Below are positions 32,901-46,046 of a stretch of 64,000 nucleotides of DNA, piece by piece. The DNA comes from Phellopilus nigrolimitatus (taxonomy: Eukaryota; Basidiomycota; Agaricomycetes; Hymenochaetales; Hymenochaetaceae). The stretch is taken from assembly GCA_021029095.1 (NCBI GenBank), contig JAJOHG010000001.1, positions 1,178,001 through 1,242,000 on the forward strand, given 5' to 3'. Both the position numbers and the translations under genes were made by a program. The notes under the pieces are model-generated. The model did not search any database, was not told where the DNA came from, and worked only from the letters and a program-made list of their open reading frames with translations. Each line of letters opens with the position of its first letter. The stretch's first letter is position 1.

Positions 32901-34728
32901 CTATCGTTCATTTAACGAAACATCGGAAGCCGGCATCCGGAGTAGACTACGCTTCGGTCGGGGCAGTGGCTCGATTTTACCTAGGACAGGGCGCCCCAAA
33001 AATGCATTCGAGAACGGATTCGAGTGTTTTCTCGTCTCTCTTTCCAACTCGGACGATTGGGGAGTTACTGGTGAAGAAGGTAAAGGCGAATGGCCGAGGG
33101 ATGAGTCTGGTGGCGTCAGAGGCATATAGGCTTGCCCAGTCTGGATACGTGGCGGACACGATTCGGGCGTTATGATAGCTCCGGTAGCGTCGTTTACAGG
33201 TTTGAAGGGATTAGGGAATGGATTCTGTGAGTCTATGTCGGTAACATGCGCTCTAGGAGGCGGGGTGAGCCAGTGTTGAACAGACTTTCGCTGTGTCTCC
33301 CGCTCGTAAAAAAGATAGTCGTCTTCATCCTTCTCCTGGACAGGGGAAAGAGAAGGTGGGTATATGGATGGACTGGATGGGGTAGGAGACGGCGAAGACT
33401 TCTCGGCCGGAATCGCGGTAGATGGCGCAGGGTCGGGTTTATGATCACTGAAGGTGACAATTTCTACCGGCTGTGCCTCGGTCAGCTCAATAATCCGGGG
33501 TTCATCCACGGTGATATGCCGGTAGCGATCGTTGAAAGGACGATCTTTCGCGTGCTCAAGCATGTCCGTCAAGCCGAGGGCAATAGTGTGTCCTTCACTT
33601 GAGCTGCGCTGCAAATAAGAATGCCGAGCTGGTTCCACGTCGTCGTGTGCAACGCTGCCTCCACTAGTGATGCTCGGAGCCATGAGACCTCGCTGAGGAT
33701 CATCCCTGGCATAAGGTCCAAAGCCCCTGCCCCTATAAAGAGCAGTAGGTTTTGGTTTACCACGTTTTGACGAGCCGACACTTGGCGAAACGTTCCGCGA
33801 GATAAATTAGCATCGCGCTGTGCTTGCCTCCGACGGCGACGTCGGCAGCAGAAGAAAAGACCAAGAAGGGATGCTATAACCGTCAACGCAACAGTGACAA
33901 ATACACCAGCTATAGCACCCCTGTTGTCCCAAAACCTACAGAAATAGTGGTTCAAAGAGAATACACAAAACGAGATAAAACATGTACTGACGTCCAGTCT
34001 CTTAGACCGCTAGAGCTGGTTGCGTTTGTGGGATTGGCAAAAACGCTGGTCAAAGTCTTCGCAGATCCGCCTGTTCCACTCGAAACGGATATACTCGTGA
34101 CAAATACAGGTACAGTAGTAATCGTCGTGTCTCCATAAGTCATGGTTACCGATATGGAAGTTGACAGCGTCGTACCGGCGTCGCTCAGACTTGCAATCGG
34201 CGAGACAGCCGGGATCGTTTGAACAGGCTCTACCTCGATTGAGCTTGATTCAGTAAGAGTAGATGCTGCAGTACCTGGCGCAATAGTCTACAATACAGTG
34301 GCAATCCCGTAAATCGTCGAATCAGAAGGGAAGATGTAAAAACGCACCTGAGTTTCTTGACTTGCCACCGAAGTTCGGTCCTGCTGAGCAGACAGACTGG
34401 ATGATGAGCTCGAAGGCTCATTTGTCATGCTAGTCACATCTGTCCTGCTTGTTCCTGAACTAAATGAAGAAGTTCGAGAGGAACTGGTAGGAGTGGCCGT
34501 GGTGAAACTAGAGCTGGAGCCAGAAGAATCTAACAGAGGGACAGACGAAGGCATCGCAGACACAGTCATCCCAGAAGATCTGGAAGACATGGTGTTGGAA
34601 TCGGTAATGAAAGTGCTACTTTGCGTAGAAACGAATGAAGAGGAAGGTCCAGTTATTAACGCGGAAGAGAAAACGCTAAACAGAAGAATGAGTTCAGTAT
34701 TAAATAGGATGGATGTAAGTAGCTTCAC
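32901..34728 (-). CDS. Mucin-like single-pass membrane protein 2
   Basis: Start MKLLTSILFNTELILLFSVF at 34728 is a clear signal peptide. The ectodomain is Ser/Thr-rich (SSRSSGMTVSAMPSSVPLL, TATPTSSSRTSSFSSGTSRT), and a second exon adds TIAPGTAASTLTESSSIEVE, TMTYGDTTITTVPVFVTSI and KTLTSVFANPTNATSSS. A single helix GAIAGVFVTVALTVIASLLG after FWDNR is followed by CCRRRRRRQAQRDANLSRG. The cytoplasmic tail (about 300 residues) contains HSYLQRSSSEGHTIALGLTD, RYRHITVDEPRIIELTE, acidic EKDEDDYLFYERE, many SP/TP sites, and ends RMPASDVSLNER at 32901. The FW/FFxNxGAxAGVF start of the helix and the following Arg cluster match mucin-like protein 1. Such proteins can act as wall or surface sensors; that role is inferred. 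Confidence 0.85.
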
Positions 34729-34743
34729 ATAGTAGATGCTGGA

Positions 34744-35519
34744 CTAACGGCGCTTCCTGACACTGTTCGTCGCGACAGAAACTGTAGTACTAGGTACAGA
34801 GGACGAGACAGCCACTGACGAAGATGTGGAAACTTTTGACGCAGTAACGCTCTCCACTGTCGTACTTATTACCGAGGATGAAATAGCCAGCAGACGAAGA
34901 TATTGACGTAGTAATGCTCTGCCCTGAGGCACTTGTTACAGGAACGCTTGCGGACACTCGGATTGCGAGCCAGTGGCGGAAGTCGCATTGCTAGAGACCA
35001 CGGTTTTGTCGGGCGTAGAATTAGTCCTGACCAACGCATTGACAGGACCTGAGCGGGCGTGTCCACGATGCATACCACTGATTGATATCGCAGCCAACTG
35101 ACAAGGCCCGCGTACATCGAGTAGGAGTTTGTCGGGGATGCTGCGTGGCAGCCGCAGAGCCTGGGGACCTAGTTACAGTATTGCTTTGAGACGAGATCTG
35201 TGCTTGCATTATAGATGACCAGACAGAGTTATGAGCTGGCGAGTATGATCTCGTACGCATGGACCGTACTGAACGAGGCAGAGCGGATCATTTGTAAATG
35301 AGCGTATGCTCTCGTTGATTCTTGACCTACGAGAATGTCGTTCTCAGGTGCTCCACTGTTTGCGACATCTAACCGCAATCGAAGCGAGTTTCTACATCCT
35401 GGGAAAGCCCTATTCATTGTCAAGAGCATTGATGTTCGCAGGAGATAAGTAGGCGAAAAACGGTGATTCACTGGCACCAGGCAGATGGCAGATTGGGTGA
35501 AGTGCGGCATCACGCGCAC
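34744..35519 (-). pseudogene. Decayed Ser/Thr-rich secreted-protein-like stretch
   Basis: Directly upstream of mucin-like gene 2 on the same strand. Fragments in different minus frames would make sense only together: LCGCHAASPTNSYSMYAGL, DINQWYASW, then PVNALVRTNSTPDKTVVSSN with ATSATGSQSECPQAFL, and SSVISTTVESVTASKVSTSS to ATNSVRKRR. The Cys-rich start, then an INQW...PVNAL step, then an S/T tail is a layout I know from basidiomycete secreted proteins. Here the pieces are separated by stops and frame changes that introns do not obviously fix. A ~70-bp imperfect duplication (ttactacgtcaatatcttcg / ttactgcgtcaaaagtttcc on the minus strand) lies in the S/T part. It could alternatively be an intact intron-rich gene I failed to parse. 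Confidence 0.35.
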
Positions 35520-36037
35520 CTTGTTGCATTCTACCTATTTCTCGCAAGTCTTCCATATGTGTATGTACTATCTGTCCAGAATCAAAAAGATTTACAGATT
35601 ATCCGTGGTTAGAGAGGTGTGAATAACTATAGTACACATATATGAGGGAAAAGTCTACTAAGGAAAAGCGTGAGGCGGACCCGATAGTCGCGAGAATGAT
35701 ATAGTATCCTGAGAAACATGATGGAAGATAATAGATGTGGGTAGGATGGAAGTCGGATGGAAGTCGGATGGGTATAACACTTTAGATGGTATGGGCTTAT
35801 AAAAGTGCAAACATTAAATAGGCCTACAAAGAAGACCGTACAGGCGTCCGTTGCGACGGAATCTAGCTGCGCTGTACAGGAAAATAGGTCAGTTCCTGAC
35901 ATTTGCGCTTCACAAGATGCAGAAACTCACACGAAGCTACGCTTGACTGGCATCCAGCAAGGCACGGATCGTCGATTGATCCAATCGTACAACCAACTCA
36001 ACTCCACTACCTCACCAGCCAAATTGCACGTAGACAA

Positions 36038-37151
<1,114 letters not shown>

Positions 37152-37875
37152 GATATAGGAAAGTTCCGGCCCAACAACTGAGCGATGGTCAAAGTACAAG
37201 ACGAGTTATGTGATAGCAGCCACCAAAGTAGTAAGCGTGTACTGGGCGTGCATCGTTTGGTTCCGCTGGTGCGTGTTTCCTGCTTCGTCACTGTCAGTGT
37301 CAGGCTGACTTCGACTTCCGTCTGTGGCGTACTCAGTCTTGAGGGAGAAAATAATGGCCAAACTTATCGTCTCCATACTTTGGAAATTCAATAATTTGCT
37401 TTTGAGATTTTTCAAGCAAACCCTCTCCGCCCACTTATTGCAAACCCCACGCGAAGAAATCTCTAGCTGTCTGGATTCTGGATTGACTACGACAAAAGAT
37501 AAATTCACGGTATACTTCTCGCGATCGCTGGAGATACCTGACTACCCGGTCCAGGTAGATCACATGCATCCTCACAATCAGTTCCCTCTAGCTCTAGTCG
37601 TCCTTGAAAGGACAGGCAATGTTGACTTAGTGTCCGGTACAACAGTGAATTCCGCAGAGAAGCGGTAGGAATAGAGCAGGTTTCAGACTCAAATATGACC
37701 ACAAGTTCTCAGAAATTCTTCAGACTTTGCAAAGGTCTCTGACGTTCGATGATCTAGCATTTTGCTTCGATCTTCAAGTTCCACAATATCAATTCCTCGA
37801 CAGAATCGTCTGTCAACATTCGGATCCAACCCGGTACTGCGATTCTTGGTTCTGGCACAAGTTCTACAAATACAA
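37152..37875. other. Intergenic region between RAB4 and D-serine dehydratase-like genes
   Basis: About 720 bp; contains the RAB4 promoter and the 3' end of the dehydratase gene. Open frames on both strands (for example 37206-37508 minus, 37324-37668 plus) overlap each other and show no domain. No gene called. Confidence 0.4.
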
Positions 37876-39359
37876 TTACCATCCTTTCCATGGTACCCAA
37901 ATGTCTACTACAGTATCAGCTTCTCCGGTGTCAGAATCACAGATGTATATCCATGGATGGGCAGCAACAATGAGACAAGCATGTTGGCCGACGATATGAA
38001 TCTGCTCTCCTATTTGCAGAATTTCGCTGTCTGCCGCACTTTTTCCGAACGCTGCTGCACCGGTCTTAGTCAAAATACCATGTTCCTGTGATACTCTGCC
38101 CAGACGCCACTTTTTTCCGATTACTTCACCGAATCCTTCAATTGGACCTCTGTCCTTGCTCATTGCTACAGCGCCTGCGTCGCACATTGCCTCGTCTGAT
38201 CCGTCCGTACCTCGTCCTGGATAGTACGATATCACAGTTGCAAGCACGCATTGCGAAATCCTTTCAGGCTGAATTAGGCTCGTATTCAGTTGTTGTAAGT
38301 CCAACAGCGGATAGTTCCCCGCATGCAATTCTAGGGTGCCGTTCAGCTGCTGCTCGAGTCGCAAACGTGTTGCTGTGGAAGCCGCATGAGCGGTTGGGGT
38401 CGAACCGACTGAGAGCACGAACGGAACTGAATGTACGCTCGCATCTGGAGACTCCGCTAAAAGGGCGAGAGCTAGGCCTGCAGCCGTGTTGACAGCTTCA
38501 AGCTCTTGAGAAAGGAACGAGGAGGCCTGATCGTGCGAAGTTGAAACATATGAGCCACCTTGATGGCAATAAAATCCAAAAAGTGATACAGCAGGTGAGC
38601 TGACGACTCTTGTCAAGAAGGACTCGAAGGCGGGTGACGCTGCCGGAACGCCAGCGCGTCTGACAGATTGTGTAAGTGCTTCATTAAGTTCCTCAATAGA
38701 CGGATCACCTACTTATCACCACAGTCAACTTTGACGAAAACCGACCATCTTCTGACATCAGTCCTCTGGCTTTCGAAGGCTTCGAGCGCCGCAATCTGGT
38801 CCGGATGATCGACATGTAGTCTAATTACAGCGCCGTGAGCAGCGATTGCATCCCAGAGGTCCGAGAGATCGGCGATTTTATTGACGGCTACCGGTAGACC
38901 ATAGAGAATCTGACACGACGCTTCCTCAGGATATGTCCCACAACAAACCAAGATTTCTTACGTCTTTGACTATTCCTTCTGTGACAAGTCCGGAGCGGAA
39001 GACTTCCCAAGCCTCCATCACCGTCGACACAATTACAGCATCAGTTTGACTAGCTGTCGACACAAGCTGTAATCTCGAACCCTCGACAGTCTACATAACT
39101 TTTCGTAAGCATGTACGCTTTGAACGAGACGGAACAGACACACCTTGTGTGATTTCAAGTGTGCGCGGAATTTAGCGCCCCACTCTTGAGCAGTTTTGTG
39201 CATAAGGGCACAATTGGCCGCGAACACCGCGCGATCAATAACGAGGGCTGGCGTGCGTAAGCTTGTGAGTGGCTTCCCTTTGAACGCATCGACGAGAGTT
39301 TGCTTTGACGGTCGTCCGATGAGGTCTATGGGAGTTCGAGTCTGTCGCGACGTTGGCAT
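37876..39359 (-). CDS. DSD1: D-serine dehydratase / D-threonine aldolase-like PLP enzyme
   Basis: Fold-type III PLP enzyme with the zinc-dependent C-terminal domain of eukaryotic D-serine dehydratase. Start MPTSRQTRTPIDLIGRPSKQ at 39359. SLRTPALVIDRAVFAANCAL leads into the PLP Lys in FRAHLKSHK. Further exons hold SRLQLVSTASQTDAVIVST, ILYGLPVAVNKIADLSDLWD, RLHVDHPDQIAALEAF, VFVKVDCGDK, FESFLTRVVSSPAVSLFGFY with CHQGGSY, and PFVLSVGSTPTAHA. The C-terminal domain has ELHAGNYPLLDLQQLN, ISYYPGR, AMSKDRGPIEGFGEVIGKKW, RVSQEHGIL and IVGQHACLIVAAHPWIYICD; the HAC pair matches the zinc-binding His/Cys of Dsd1. Divergent from the alpha/beta hydrolase gene across 160 bp. Confidence 0.9.
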
Positions 39360-39518
39360 GATTGTATGCTGTAAAATACGAGCTAGTGATAAGACCTACC
39401 TGGTTACCTTTTTGGTTCATCTCAGTTGTCCTATTCTAACGGAACGTTCCGTGCGTGCACAATCGATCTTACGGCGATCCCTGCTTGCCTCCCCGCTGTG
39501 CTCAGACCCTTGCTAGTC

Positions 39519-40877
39519 ATGACAGACGTCGTCAACCCCCTTCATCCTGAAATCATTACGAGACTTGACCCAGAGTTCGCCTCCTACTACAATGCCCATA
39601 TGGCTACAAAGTACGGAGCGCACCAGCTCCCTTGGAATCCCGCCATTCGCAAGGAGCCACCTATAGCTGGGTCATCCGAGCCTTTGAAGGTTGGACATTG
39701 CTAACTCGTCCAATTATATCTGAAAACTCTCTTATGTTTATTCGTTTAAGACCTATGATCGGAAGGATATTCCTTTATCCAAATGTACAATACGTGTCTT
39801 TCTTCCAGAGCCATCCAATGCCCCCGCTGAAGGTTGGCCCGTTTTATTATACTTCCATGGAGGTGAGATATTTGGATCCTTGTGATAGTCTATGTCTAAT
39901 GCCGTGCGGACAGGCGGCTGGACGCTTGGAAATATCAATACGGAGAACCATTTTTCTGCTGCTATGTGTTTGAGTGCGAGCCACTTGATTTTATAATCGT
40001 CCTAATCTGACCTTGCGGATATCACCTTAGAAGCGAATTGTGTGGTTTTCTCAGTCGATTACCGTCTAGGACCTGAGGAGCCGTACCCCGCTGCGATCGA
40101 AGATGCGGTCGAAGCAATGCTCTGGGTACTCAAGCATGCCAAATCAGAATTCAACGTCGATGTGTCTCGATTTGCAGTCGGGGGTTCTTCGAGGTCTATT
40201 GGTTGCCCTTCGACTAGAGTCATAAGATCTGACTGTTTTCTTTAGCGGAGCAAACCTAGCCGCCGTTTTGACTCACAAAGCCGCCTTGAGCGTCCCGCCG
40301 ATACCACTCACATTCCAGCTTCTTGTGGTCCCAGTTGTCGACAACACCGCTTCTACGTCGGGTCAACCGTACTTGTCATGGAAAGAGAATCAAAACACCC
40401 CATCCTTAACTCCAGCCAGGATGCTATGGTTTAGAGACAACTACTTACCGGACGCAGAAGACCGCAAGAATTGGGATAACTCTCCGATATTTGCACCCGA
40501 TGAGTCCTTCAAGAATGTTCCTGATGCGTGGATTGCAGTAGGAGAGCTCGATATCCTTCGAGACGAAGGAATAGCCTACGGAGAAAAGCTTGAGAAATCT
40601 GGTCGGAAGGCTGAAATCAAGATTTATAAAGGTTCTCCGCACCCCATTATGGCTATGGATGGTATGTCTTTGGAAAATTTAAAGCAGTCAATGTTTTCAG
40701 ATCGACAAACTTATTCTTCATTTTTTTTTCATTTGTTTCCAGGGTAAGCAGTTACTCTCAAAACTCATGTACTAGTACTCATGAATATCGCTCAGTGTTT
40801 TAAAGTCTGGGCGCGACCTTATCGCCGACGCAGCGCAAGCACTCGAACGAGCATTTTATGGAAAGTCCTCGGAATAA
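39519..40877 (+). CDS. Alpha/beta hydrolase, HSL (hormone-sensitive lipase) family
   Basis: Esterase-like hydrolase. Start MTDVVNPLHPEIITRLDPEF. After the first intron: KTYDRKDIPLSKCTIRVFLP, then WPVLLYFHGG spliced to GWTLGNINTENHF, so the HGGGW oxyanion loop spans a junction. VFSVDYRLGPEEPYPAAIED follows. The nucleophile elbow VGGSSSGANLAAVLTHKA is also assembled across an intron (40191-40247); the usual GDSAG is GSSSG here. The acid is in VGELDILRDEGIAYGEKLEK and the His in KGSPHPIMAMDG. The C-terminus is SGRDLIADAAQALERAFYGK. Substrate unknown; family members hydrolyse short-chain esters. The 160-bp divergent spacing to the D-serine dehydratase gene may mean shared control. Confidence 0.88.
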
Positions 40878-41183
40878 TTGAAAACGCATTGATAAACTGA
40901 ATGAAAATAAATGAATAAGTACAATGCCTATCTCTATCATGAGTATTATATTGTAAAGACATCGGCGCGACGTGTTCTGTAATAGTACTGTCGCGATTGG
41001 GTACTTTTCCTGCCGCTTCAGAGCCACAATCTATTTCGGAGCCACATCTATTATAAGCACTTGCCAGATTTGGGTCAAGAGAATCACGAGCATGCTTTGT
41101 CCGATTCGCTTATATCTTAACCGGTCTCGGTTGTTTTCACGGGCGTCTCTCATCTTCGTCCGTCGTTTAGAAAAAGAAAAAAA

Positions 41184-42621
41184 ATGGGCAGATTGTCTCA
41201 AATGTCAACGGCTATGGCTGACCCAAGCACTTCAGGCCAGGTTGAACATGAGCTCATTTCGACTTCATTGGAGGTTGAACAGCTCGATACCAACTTGTTC
41301 CGCTCCAAATCACTTTGGCTACCCGTACGAGCGCGAGGAGTTTTCGGCGGCCAAGTAATCTCTCAGGCCGTGGTTTCTGCAACAAGTTGCGTCGATGTTT
41401 CATATGGACTGCATGTATGCCCCTTTTCTCCCGGTATACGAATCTGAACTCATAGACTTCGGTCAACAGTCTTTACATGTAAAGTATTGTTTGCCTCTGT
41501 AGGATCCAATTAACTTATGAACTGCTGCAGTGCTATTTCCTTCTGAGCGCATCCCCGTCGCTCCCCATCCTTTACTATGTCGATAGACTACGTGAAGGAC
41601 GCTCCTACACAACTCGTTTTGTCAGAGCCGTTCAGAAAGGCAAGGTCATCTTCATAATGATGTGCTCGTTCCACCGTCCGGAGCCAGAGCATCCTTCTAA
41701 TCAGTGGCAATTACCTTCAAATTGCCCAAAACCTGATGAACTGGAGATCGACATCGACTTCTATCGACGGTGGCAGAATTCAGACGGCGTGGATGAGAGA
41801 ATGAAAGGAATCCTTGAAGGAATCATCCAGGTTGGTACGCTTTCCGAACACGTGCTAGACAATCACTCAACTATCGCCCAAGGAAAGATGCAAGAGTCCT
41901 ATTTTATGCACGGTTCAAGTGGAACGTAAAGGTCCTGACGGAACGCTCACCATCATGCATTACATGAAAGCGCGCGGAATCCCGAAGTATAAACCTGCTT
42001 TCCAGAAGTGTATCCTTGGCTACATGTCTGACATGGCGTTGTAAATATACTTTTTGGATCATTCTACGCTCATATTATTGGCTAACTCTCTGTTTAACAT
42101 GTTAGTATAACTGTCGCGGCCCGGTCAGTAGGCTTGAAGAGATATAGCGAAGGACCCAAAGCCTTGAGCATGTCTGTGCGTGAAGGTCTCATCAATTACG
42201 CCGCTTGGTATTGACAGTCCGCTAGTCTTCGTTGGATCATTCGATTTTCTTTTACAGGTAAACTAAATGCGGGCCTAGCAGATCACCTTTCACTGATTGT
42301 TTTATATTTGTAGCGATGCGTTCGACTGCTCTGACTGGGTTCTATACGTCGTAAGTCAGATGTCTCCTGTGTCTTTTTCGAATCTTGTCTCATGATAGCA
42401 GATCCAATCGCCTCGGGCAGGCTCTGGTAGAGGAGTGGTTCAAGGACAGGTAAGTCGGACTAGTTTTTGAATTCTCGCCACGATTTCATCCGGGTCCCCG
42501 GTAGATGTACACGCAGGACGGAACACTTGTCGCAGTCACGACACAGGAGGGCGTGATCCGTTCTGGCACACGATCTAGTCTTGCTCATCCTGAAAAATCA
42601 CTAGAGATCGCTAAGCTATGA
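41184..42621 (+). CDS. Peroxisomal acyl-CoA thioesterase (TesB/ACOT8 type), C-terminal AKL
   Basis: Hydrolyses acyl-CoA to free acid and CoA. Start MGRLSQMSTAMADPSTSGQV at 41184 (ATGs at 41202 and 41214 also fit). The first hot-dog repeat: LEVEQLDTNLFRSKSLWLPV, GVFGGQVISQAVVSATSCV, LREGRSYTTRFVRAVQKGKV, CSFHRPEPEH. The second half runs over small exons: DGTLTIMHYMKARGIPKYKP, ILGYMSDMAL, ITVAARSVGLKRYSEGPKAL, DAFDCSDWVLYV, IQSPRAGSGRG, and MYTQDGTLVAVTTQEGVIRS. The protein ends EKSLEIAKL; -AKL is a peroxisomal targeting signal type 1, fitting a role in peroxisomal fatty-acid metabolism. Confidence 0.92.
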
Positions 42622-43386
42622 CACCATAATCTACATATTAGAACTCGTTTCTCACTCTTAAAATACCTACTCGTAGATTGTCCTTGATTATACGTATTAG
42701 ACATTGCCATTTGCCAACCACTTGGATACTCATCTCCGTCCTTCCATGCTCTGCCTCTGATTATTTCAAGGCAAGGGAGGCCGCAACATCGAGGTTTCTG
42801 AGTCCTAAGGTATCGCAAACACTCAAGTCCATAAGCCCAGCGTGTTTAAGCACTCACTCTACTTTACGCTTAAGGCAGACTTGACACGTGGCCCGATCTC
42901 CCTATCCAGAGTGGAAATGCGTTAGTTGTCACTTACCACTCAAACATAAAAAAAGATGCTTAAAGATACCCATTAGAAGGAAATCTGTCGGTGTAATCAT
43001 TCTTTAGTATCGAATGTTTGGAAGAGCACGCAAGTCAACATGAACGTAAGTTTTACTTCTCGTTTCACAAAATGTGGCATTTTTCAACAAGATGTTAGGA
43101 AATCTGAAGGAAAGACGGCGATCAACATATTAAAGTAAAGATTGCACATGCCTGCAGCCTGGCCTATAAGCGACCACTCCTGTGAGAAAAAAGAAGAGGA
43201 AGACCGTGATCTGCAATGCGGCATGGGCTAATTGAGAGACAATAATCTTTTGTTTAGAAAGAACTGGAAGAACATAGCATAGCACTCAAAGACATTTATT
43301 AATGTCTCAGTTTTGCGATGCTTCGTACCCCTAAGAAAAAAGCTCATAAGGCTAGGTGTCATCAGTCATCACGGTAAGGTAAGCCA
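42622..43386. other. Intergenic region between two converging genes
   Basis: About 765 bp between the thioesterase and the RBM39-like gene; short low-quality frames only. Presumed 3' UTRs; nothing else seen. Confidence 0.45.
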
Positions 43387-45839
43387 TCACCGATGGGCTT
43401 GCATGATCACGTCGGAAATGAATGTCGCACTGATCTGCTTTCCACCGAACCACCGGCCATTCAAACCATCCACTGCCTTCTTTGCGGACTCGACACTGTC
43501 AAACTGAACATAAATCTCGCCCTGTAATAAAAAAATGCGTAAGTATGTGCATGCACCTCTTGATGATGAATGACTTACTTCTGAGTCCCTTTCGACCTTG
43601 ATGTGCAAGACATGACCGTATTTGGACTGGCATTCGCCTTTCACATCTTCTGCAAGATCTTTGTCCCAGTCGGGTTCGCTTTCTCTGTAGACATAAAAGG
43701 CAAGATGAGCCAAATCTGAATACGACAACACTGCAACTCACTCATCGGGATCAAACATATTTCTCATGAGCACGGACTTCGAGGTCATGGTTTGAGTTAT
43801 CGCTGGTTTTGAGCTGACGAGAGTTGTTAGATGGAGCGTATTCATAAGTAAAAAAAGATAAGAAAGCTCACATGGGCTGCATCGCAACAGGAGCAGGATC
43901 GATCCTAGCAAGTTTCTGCATTAGTGCTTGACGAGATGCTGCGTTCAGGTTACCGCCTAATGGATAATCAATCAAGAGATTCCGCAACATAAATATCTAA
44001 AAGCCCACGAACCGCCGTTCTCATCCAACGAGTCCTGTGGAGGAAATTTCATTTGACCTTTCTCGTGAACGGTGTTTACACGAAGCTAATATTGAGAAGA
44101 GTCACAAAGCAGAACAACTTATATGTAAGTTACTAGACGTACCGTGCGGCCAGCGAGCTCGAATCCCTCCATTTGTTCTAGAGCCATTTTTGCATCTTCT
44201 GCTCGCTTATAGCTAGCTCAGAAGTCAGAAATCGCGAACATTACAAATCAGTATCAGTGACGTACTGAACGAAGGCGTAGCCTTTACTACGTCCAGTCAT
44301 AGGATCCTTATGAAGATCAACGAACTCAAGCTCTCCAAAAGGTTCGAAAACCTGTTTAATATCTGATTCCGTCAGGTTAAAGTGCAAGGAGCCAACATAA
44401 AGCCTGCAAATATATTCTACAGTAAGTCACCATCCCTAGTTCAAAAAAAAATGACTTACGTTGCCCCGTGTCCAGTAGCACCAGGTGGAAGGTTGATACT
44501 CCTATACAATGACAAGTGTAAGCTAAGAGCCCCCCTGGTGGGAAAACTACTGAACATACCCATCACCTGCGTGCGTTTTGTTTCTTTCAGCTTCTGTGTG
44601 CTGTATCATAATTGGTAAGCCCATGACGATAGTGCCTGTCAGGGCGATGGCTCTGTCGACAAGTTCTATCGAACGAAATTCGACATACGCAATGCTACGA
44701 AAGAAATGAAAAATCCATCAACACTAAGTTGTACATGGCACCCACCCTTTGGATCGTCTCGAAAGCCGATCAGTCACAATTCGAGAATCCATGACAGAAT
44801 TCTCTCCGAGTTTATCTTCAAAGAAATAGCCCAAATCACGGGCCGTCATGCGAGCAGCTAACTGGGAGACGAAGACAGACCGAGCTTCAGAGTCATCTTC
44901 CTTGGGTTCATCCATGTATGGGTCCGAAGGTTCTTCGTAGGTCGGCGAAGGGCGTCTACAAAGCAGAATACATCAGCGCTCGAAACCAAGACAAAATGAC
45001 ATTATAATACTTACTTCACAGGTGGAGAAGGCACGCGGGAATGAGAGTCGGGGAGATGCTCATCATCATCTAAAGGAGGAGACGGAGGGCGTCGGTCATC
45101 ACGCTCACGCCTATAATCGCGTTCTCTTCTCGGTGGTCTCATTGTATCTTCGAACTCGTCACGAGGATCACGCAACGGAGGACCTCTTCCAGATCTACGG
45201 GAGTCTTTCGAGCGCGATCGGCGACTGCCCTCCCTGGATGGAGGCAACCCGGCACTCAAAGGCGGAAGCGGTACCTCGTCAATAGGATTCTCACGCATCC
45301 TCTTGACCTTGTGGTCGTCCAAGTCATCGTCGCGCCTTCTGCGACGTTCTTTGCGATCTTTGTCGTCACGGTCGACGTCCCTATCCCTAAGCCTGTCCCT
45401 CTCCCGGTCCCCGCGGTCCCGATGATTGTTTCTATGGCGAGTTTCGTCGTCACGATCTCTGCGACGCTCTCGGTCTCCTTCTTTGTCTTTATCGCGGCCT
45501 CCGCGATCCCGGTCTCTGCGAGACCTATCTCGCGATTTGCTGCGCCTCTCCTTGTCCTTATCCCGTTCGCGATGACTCCTGTCTCTGTCTGAACGCTTTT
45601 CACGACTCCGGCTCCGACGACGCTCTCTATGGTCGCCTTTTCCGAGTCTGGAGCTGTGTCTGTCCAGGGATCTTGAACGTGACCTGTGTGAACGACGAGT
45701 TCTGTGAGTTTCCACAGAAAGGTTTCGAAGGCTGTCAACATCGTCTGTATGAGCGGGGTAAACAAATTGAAGTAAAGTAGACTGACGACCCGCGAGCTGG
45801 ACTAGAATCGACCACCATTTTGTTGCTTGGAGAGGACAT
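43387..45839 (-). CDS. RBM39: RBM39/CAPER-like splicing factor
   Basis: RS-domain protein with RRMs and a C-terminal UHM. Proposed start MSSPSNKMVVDSSPARGS at 45839, spliced to LRNLSVETHRTRRSHRSRSR. A very long RS/RD/RE region follows (REKRSDRDRSHRERDKDK and similar), then RRM1 (SVFVSQLAARMTARDLGYFF, RRSKGIAYVEFRSIELVDRA), RRM2 (LYVGSLHFNLTESDIKQVFE, TGRSKGYAFVQ), a linker, and the UHM: ESEPDWDKDLAEDVKGECQS, KYGHVLHIKVERDS and GEIYVQFDSVESAKKAVDGL with NGRWFGGKQISATFISDVIM. The UHM binds ULM motifs of SF3b1/U2AF partners at the 3' splice site. The end at 43387 (MQAHR) matches the family. Gene structure fits a highly intron-rich genome that depends on such factors. Confidence 0.93.
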
Positions 45840-46046
45840 GCAAACAAAAGAATACCTCAAGAGATGATAGTTGCTCGAGAAGAATTGCTGTTAACTCGTC
45901 TTGGCTGAACAGTTTGAATCGTGTGAAAAACACTCTTATTATAGACACGCAACTTTGTGACTCGCGGCTGAACACGTGCATCCTTTCAAGTCTACGATGA
46001 AGTACATACGATATCGTATGTGCATTTACAGCGAAAGTTACAACAA

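Noticed and set aside
38390..38410. ggttggggtcgaaccgac, resembling a tRNA T-arm
   Set aside because: Lies inside coding sequence of the D-serine dehydratase-like gene and no cloverleaf can be formed around it.
45256..45765. Minus-strand open frame of 169 codons, and plus-strand 45311-45592
   Set aside because: Both are other-frame shadows of the RS/RD repeat region of the RBM39-like gene.
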